In this document: positions 59,995 through 64,000 of the stretch, piece after piece
Layout of the letters: each line of letters starts with the position of its first letter
How positions within the stretch are numbered: position 1 is the stretch's first letter
Source: Gordius sp. MW1
Lineage: Eukaryota > Nematomorpha > Gordioida > Gordea > Gordiidae
Direction of reading: 5' to 3'
NCBI GenBank assembly: GCA_964036665.1
Contig: OZ038528.1
Span: 11,600,501 to 11,664,500, forward strand
Length of the DNA: 64,000 nt
Notes under the pieces: model-generated
Database searches by the model: none
What the model saw: only the letters and a program-made list of their open reading frames with translations
Told to the model about the DNA's origin: nothing
Program-made: the position numbers and the translations under genes

Positions 59995-62900
59995 CAGCTT
60001 AAAACCTCTTTTCGGAAGTCAATCGAGGATAATAGGATTCTCAACTTGGCTTACTTTTATATATTTTTTTATGCTCTTTTACATAGAATCGAAAAAAATA
60101 AATATTTTTACCTTAAAATTTTTCACATATTTTTCTTTGAACCGTATTCATCCGATGAAAGTTGTCGTTTTCAGACGTGGTTTCCTTGATAAAAAGTAAA
60201 AATTTATCAGAATCAGAAAACTATTACTTTGAAATCATGATCGCATAGTGCATTTTTGAAAAATTAAGCACTCACGTTGCGATACAACAAACTAATCGCA
60301 ACAATAAAACGTTGTCTTTTGTCAAAATGATAGTTCTCGCAGCTTAAAACCTCTTTTCGGAAGTCAATCGAGGATAATAGGATTCTCAAATTGGCTTACT
60401 TTTATATGTTTTTTCATGCTCTTTCACATAGAATCGAAAAAATATTTTTACCTCAAAATCTTTCACATATTTTTCTTTGAACCGTATTCATCCGAAGAAA
60501 TTTGTCGTTTTCAGACGTGGTTTCCATGATAAAAAGTAAAAATTTATCAGAATCAGAAAACTATTACTCTGAAATCATGATCGCATAGTGCATTTTTGAA
60601 AAATTAAGCACTCACGTTGCGATACAACAAACTAATCGCAACAATAAAACGTTGTCTTTTGTCAAAATGATAGTTCTCGCATCTTAAAACCTCTTTTCGG
60701 AAGTCAATCGAGGATAATAGGATTCTCAAATTGGCTTACTTTTATATCTTTTTTCATGCTCTTTCACATAGAAATCGAAAAAAAAAATATTTTTACCTCA
60801 AAATTTTTCACATATTTTTCTTTGAACCGTATTCATCCGAAGAAAGTTGTCGTTTTCAGACGTGGTTTCCATGATAAAAAGTAAAAATTTATCAGAATCA
60901 GAAAACTATTACTTTGAAATCATGATCGCATAGTGCATTTTTGAAAAATTAAGCACTCACGTTGCGATACAACAAACTAATCGCAACAATAAAACGTTGT
61001 CTTTTGTCAAAATGATAGTTCTCGCAGCTTAAAACCTCTTTTCGGAAGTCAATCGAGGATAATAGGATTTTCAAATTGGCCTACTTTTATATGTTTTTTT
61101 ATGCTCTTTCACATAGAATCAAAAAAAAATATTTTTACCTCAAAATTTTTCACCTATTTTTTGTGAACCGTATTCATCCGATGAAAGTTGTCGTTTTCAG
61201 ACGTGGTTTCCTTGATAAAAAGTAAAAATTTATCAGAATCAGAAAACTATTACTTTGAAATCATGATCGCATAGTGCATTTTTGAAAAATTAAGCACTCA
61301 CGTTGCGATACAACAAACTAATCGCAACAATAAAACGTTGTCTTTTGTCAAAATGATAGTTCTCGCTGCTTAAAACCTCTTTTCGGAAGTCAATCGAGGA
61401 TAATAGGATTCTCAAATTGGCCTACTTTTATATGTTTTTTCATGCTCTTTCACATAGAATTAAAAAAAAAATTTTTACTTCAAAATTTTTCACATATTTT
61501 TCTTTGAACCGCATTCATACGAAGAAAGTTGTCGTTTTCAGACGTGGTTTCCATGATAAAAAGTAAAAATTTATCAGAATCAGAAAACTATTAATTTGAA
61601 ATCATGATCGCATAGTGCATTTTTGAAAAATTAAGCACTCACGTTGCGATACAACAAACTAATCGCAACAATAAAACGTTGTCTTTTGTCAAAATGATAG
61701 TTCTCGCAGCTTAAAACCTCTTTTCGGAAGTCAATCGATGATAATAGGATTCTCAAATTGGCCTACTTTTATATATTTTTTCATGCTCTTTCACATAGAA
61801 TCGAAAAAAATAAATATTTTTACCTCAAAATTTTTCACATATTTTTCTTTGAACCGTATTCATCCGATGAAAGTTGTCGTTTTAAGACGTGGTTTCCTTG
61901 ATAAAAAGTAAAAATTTATCAGAATCAGAAAACTATTACTTTGAAATCATGATCGCATAGTGCATTTTTGAAAAATTAAGCACTCACGTTGCGATACAAC
62001 AAACTAATCGCAACAATAAAACGTTGTCTTTTGTCAAAATGATAGTTCTCGCAGCTTAAAACCTCTTTTCGGAAGTCAATCGAGGATAATAGGATTCTCA
62101 AATTGGCTTACTTTTATATCTTTTTTCATGCTCTTTCACATAGAATCGAAAAAAAAAATATTTTTACCTCAAAATTTTTCACATATTTTTCTTTGAACCG
62201 TATTCATCCGAAGAAAGTTGTCGTTTTCAGACGTGGTTTCCATGATAAAAAGTAAAAATTTATCAGAATCAGAAAACTATTACTTTGAAATCATGATCGC
62301 ATAGTGCATTTTTGAAAAATTAAGCAGTCACGTTGCGATACAACAAACTAATCGCAACAATAAAACGTTGTCTTTTGTCAAAATGATAGTTCTCGCAGCT
62401 TAAAACCTCTTTTCGGAAGTCAATCGAGGATAATAGGATTCTCAAATTGGCCTACTTTTATATATTTTTTCATGCTCTTTCACATAGAATCAAAAAAAAA
62501 TAAATATTTTTACCTCAAAATGTTTCACATATTTTTCTTTCAACCGTATCCATCCGATGAAAGTTGTCGTTTTCAGACGTGGTTTCCATGATAAAAAGTA
62601 AAAATTTATCAGAATCTGAAAACTATTACTTTGAAATCATGATCGCATAGTGCATTTTTGAAAAATTAAGCACTCACGTTGCGATACAACAAACTAATCG
62701 CAACAATAAAACGTTGTCTTTTGTCAAAATGATAGTTCTCGCAGCTTAAAACCTCTTTTCGGAAGTCAATCGAGGATAATAGGATTCTCAACTTGGCCTA
62801 CTTTTATATATTTTTTCATGCTCTTTCACATAGAATCGAAAAAAATAAATATTTTTACCTCAAAATTTTTCACATATTTTTCTTTGAACCGTATTCATCC

Positions 62901-64000
62901 GATGAAAGTTGTCGTTTTCAGACGTGGTTTCCTTGATAAAAAGTAAAAATTTATCAGAATCAGAAAACTATTACTTTGAAATCATGATCGCATAGTGCAT
63001 TTTTGAAAAATTAAGCACTCACGTTGCGATACAACAAACTAATCGCAACAATAAAACGTTGTCTTTTGTCAAAATGATAGTTCTCGCAGCTTAAAACCTC
63101 TTTTCGGAAGTCAATCGAGGATGATAGGATTCTCAACTTGGCTTACTTTTATATATTTTTTATGCTCTTTTACATAGAATCGAAAAAAATAAATATTTTT
63201 ACCTCAAAATTTTTCACATATTTTTCTTTCAACCGTATCCATCCGATGAAAGTTGTCGTTTTCAGACGTGGTTTCCATGATAAAAAGTAAAAATTTATCA
63301 GAATCAGAAAACTATTACTTTGAAATCATGATCGCATAGTGCATTTTTGAAAAATTAAGCACTCACGTTGCGATACAACAAACTAATCGCAACAATAAAA
63401 CGTTGTCTTTTGTCAAAATGATAGTTCTCGCAGCTTAAAACCTCTTTTCGGAAGTCAATAGAGGGTAATAGGATTCTCAAATTGGCCTACTTTTATATAT
63501 TTTTTCATGCTCTTTCACATAGAATCGAAAAAAATAAATATTTTTACCTCAAAATTTTTCACATATTTTTCTTTGAACCGTATTCATCCGATGAAAGTTG
63601 TCGTTTTCCGACGTGGTTTCCATGATAAAAAGTAAAATTTTATCAGAATCAGAAAACTATTACTTTAAAATCATGATCGCATAGTGCATTTTTGAAAAAT
63701 TAAGCACTCACGTTCCGATACAACAAACTAATCGCAACAATAAAACGTTGTCTTTTGTCAAAATGATAGTTCTCGCAGCTTAAAACCTCTTTTCGGAAGT
63801 CAATCGAGGATAATAGGATTCTCAAATTGGCTTACTTTTATATATTTTTTTATGCTCTTTCACATAGAATTAAAAAAAATAAATATTTTTACCTTAAAAT
63901 TTTTCACATATTTTTCTTTGAACCGTATTCATCCGATGAAAGTTGTCGTTTTCAGACGTGGTTTCCATGATAAAAAGTAAAAATTTATGAGAATCAGAAA
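59995..64000 (+). repeat. Right-hand tail: monomers without clear HOR
   Basis: Anchors 59995, 60340, 60680 (CATCTTAAAACC), 61025, 61366 (CTGCTTAAAACC), 61707, 62052, 62396, 62742, 63087, 63431 and 63776. TATATGTTTTTTC and TATATCTTTTTTC monomers (60340, 60680, 62052) recall those of the 10-mer, but order and spacing are not kept. Private changes are frequent: TTTTGTGAACC, CGCATTCATACG, TTTTAAGACG, AATCTGAAAAC, GAGGGTAATAGG and ACGTTCCGATAC. The array continues past base 64000. Confidence 0.85.

Larger units (their letters stand above)
1..64000 (+). repeat. Tandem satellite array, ~345-bp monomer, fills the window
   Basis: The whole window is one head-to-tail tandem repeat in a single orientation. 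The anchor CAGCTTAAAACC recurs 189 times (first 133, 476, 821, 1166, 1506; last 62742, 63087, 63431, 63776). Usual spacing is 339-347 bp, most often 345. Exceptions are about 178 bp (seven times), 260 bp (once), 528-529 bp (twice, each hiding an extra half unit), and 323, 328 and 335 bp (two each). Adjacent monomers differ by a few substitutions and small indels, mainly in A/T runs. No foreign sequence interrupts the array. By known genome organisation this is heterochromatic satellite DNA; centromeric or pericentromeric placement is inference. I do not recognise the family. Confidence 0.98.

Noticed and set aside
1-64000. CRISPR array or other bacterial direct-repeat system
   Set aside because: The repeat unit is about 345 bp and contiguous, with no short repeats separated by unique spacers and no cas-like genes.
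1-64000. tRNA, rRNA or Pol III promoter boxes
   Set aside because: No cloverleaf, rRNA-like segment or B-box-like GGTTCGANNCC was seen in the unit on either strand.

Overview
The window is satellite DNA from end to end. One AT-rich unit (about 31% G+C, counted on the first monomer; most common spacing 345 bp, normal range 339-347 bp) repeats head-to-tail on one strand from base 1 to base 64000. Reading by eye, I counted 189 copies of the anchor CAGCTTAAAACC (a few carry a point change in it), the first at 133 and the last at 63776. Two half-length units lack the anchor. I found no unique sequence, inverted block, transposon, RNA gene or credible protein-coding gene. Stop codons recur in all frames of the unit. 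This organisation points to constitutive heterochromatin, either centromeric or pericentromeric, of a eukaryote. Unit length and base composition would suit an insect or other arthropod, but that is only a guess because I do not recognise the satellite family.

The array is not a plain monomeric tandem. Diagnostic substitutions and indels show it is a patchwork of higher-order repeats (HORs), where sets of 5-12 monomers were copied as a block. From the left: three copies of an 8-mer of about 2745 bp (0.8-9.4 kb), with the first 1.85 kb of the window repeated 9949 bp downstream; 6-mer and 7-mer echoes (10.8-15.2 kb); a 5-mer offset of 1711 bp (17-20 kb); a 2064-bp offset (20.4-24.2 kb) overlapping a 4232-bp offset (22.6-29.6 kb); a tandem pair of 2037-bp 6-mers carrying identical internal deletions (31.3-35.4 kb); a tandem pair of 1721-bp 5-mers (39.7-43.1 kb) set between two copies of a block 5.67 kb apart; blocks with 2584-bp and 1554-bp offsets (43.5-49.5 kb); a 523-bp 'one and a half monomer' unit repeated three times (50.5-52.1 kb); and a 10-mer of 3432 bp (52.4-55.9 kb) whose second copy (55.9-60.0 kb) is longer because a 690-bp dimer was duplicated inside it. 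The last 4 kb shows no clean HOR.

Within the monomer, changes are concentrated in the A/T-tract half. A segment of about 125 bp, holding three ATCGCA/TGCGAT elements, two dyads and an AATAAA followed by a GT-rich tract, looks nearly invariant. Ten units carry large internal deletions. Seven share one 167-bp deletion junction, two share a different one, and one is unique. Shared junctions mean that single deletions were later spread by block copying. The window is best read as a record of unequal exchange and block amplification rather than as a gene system.
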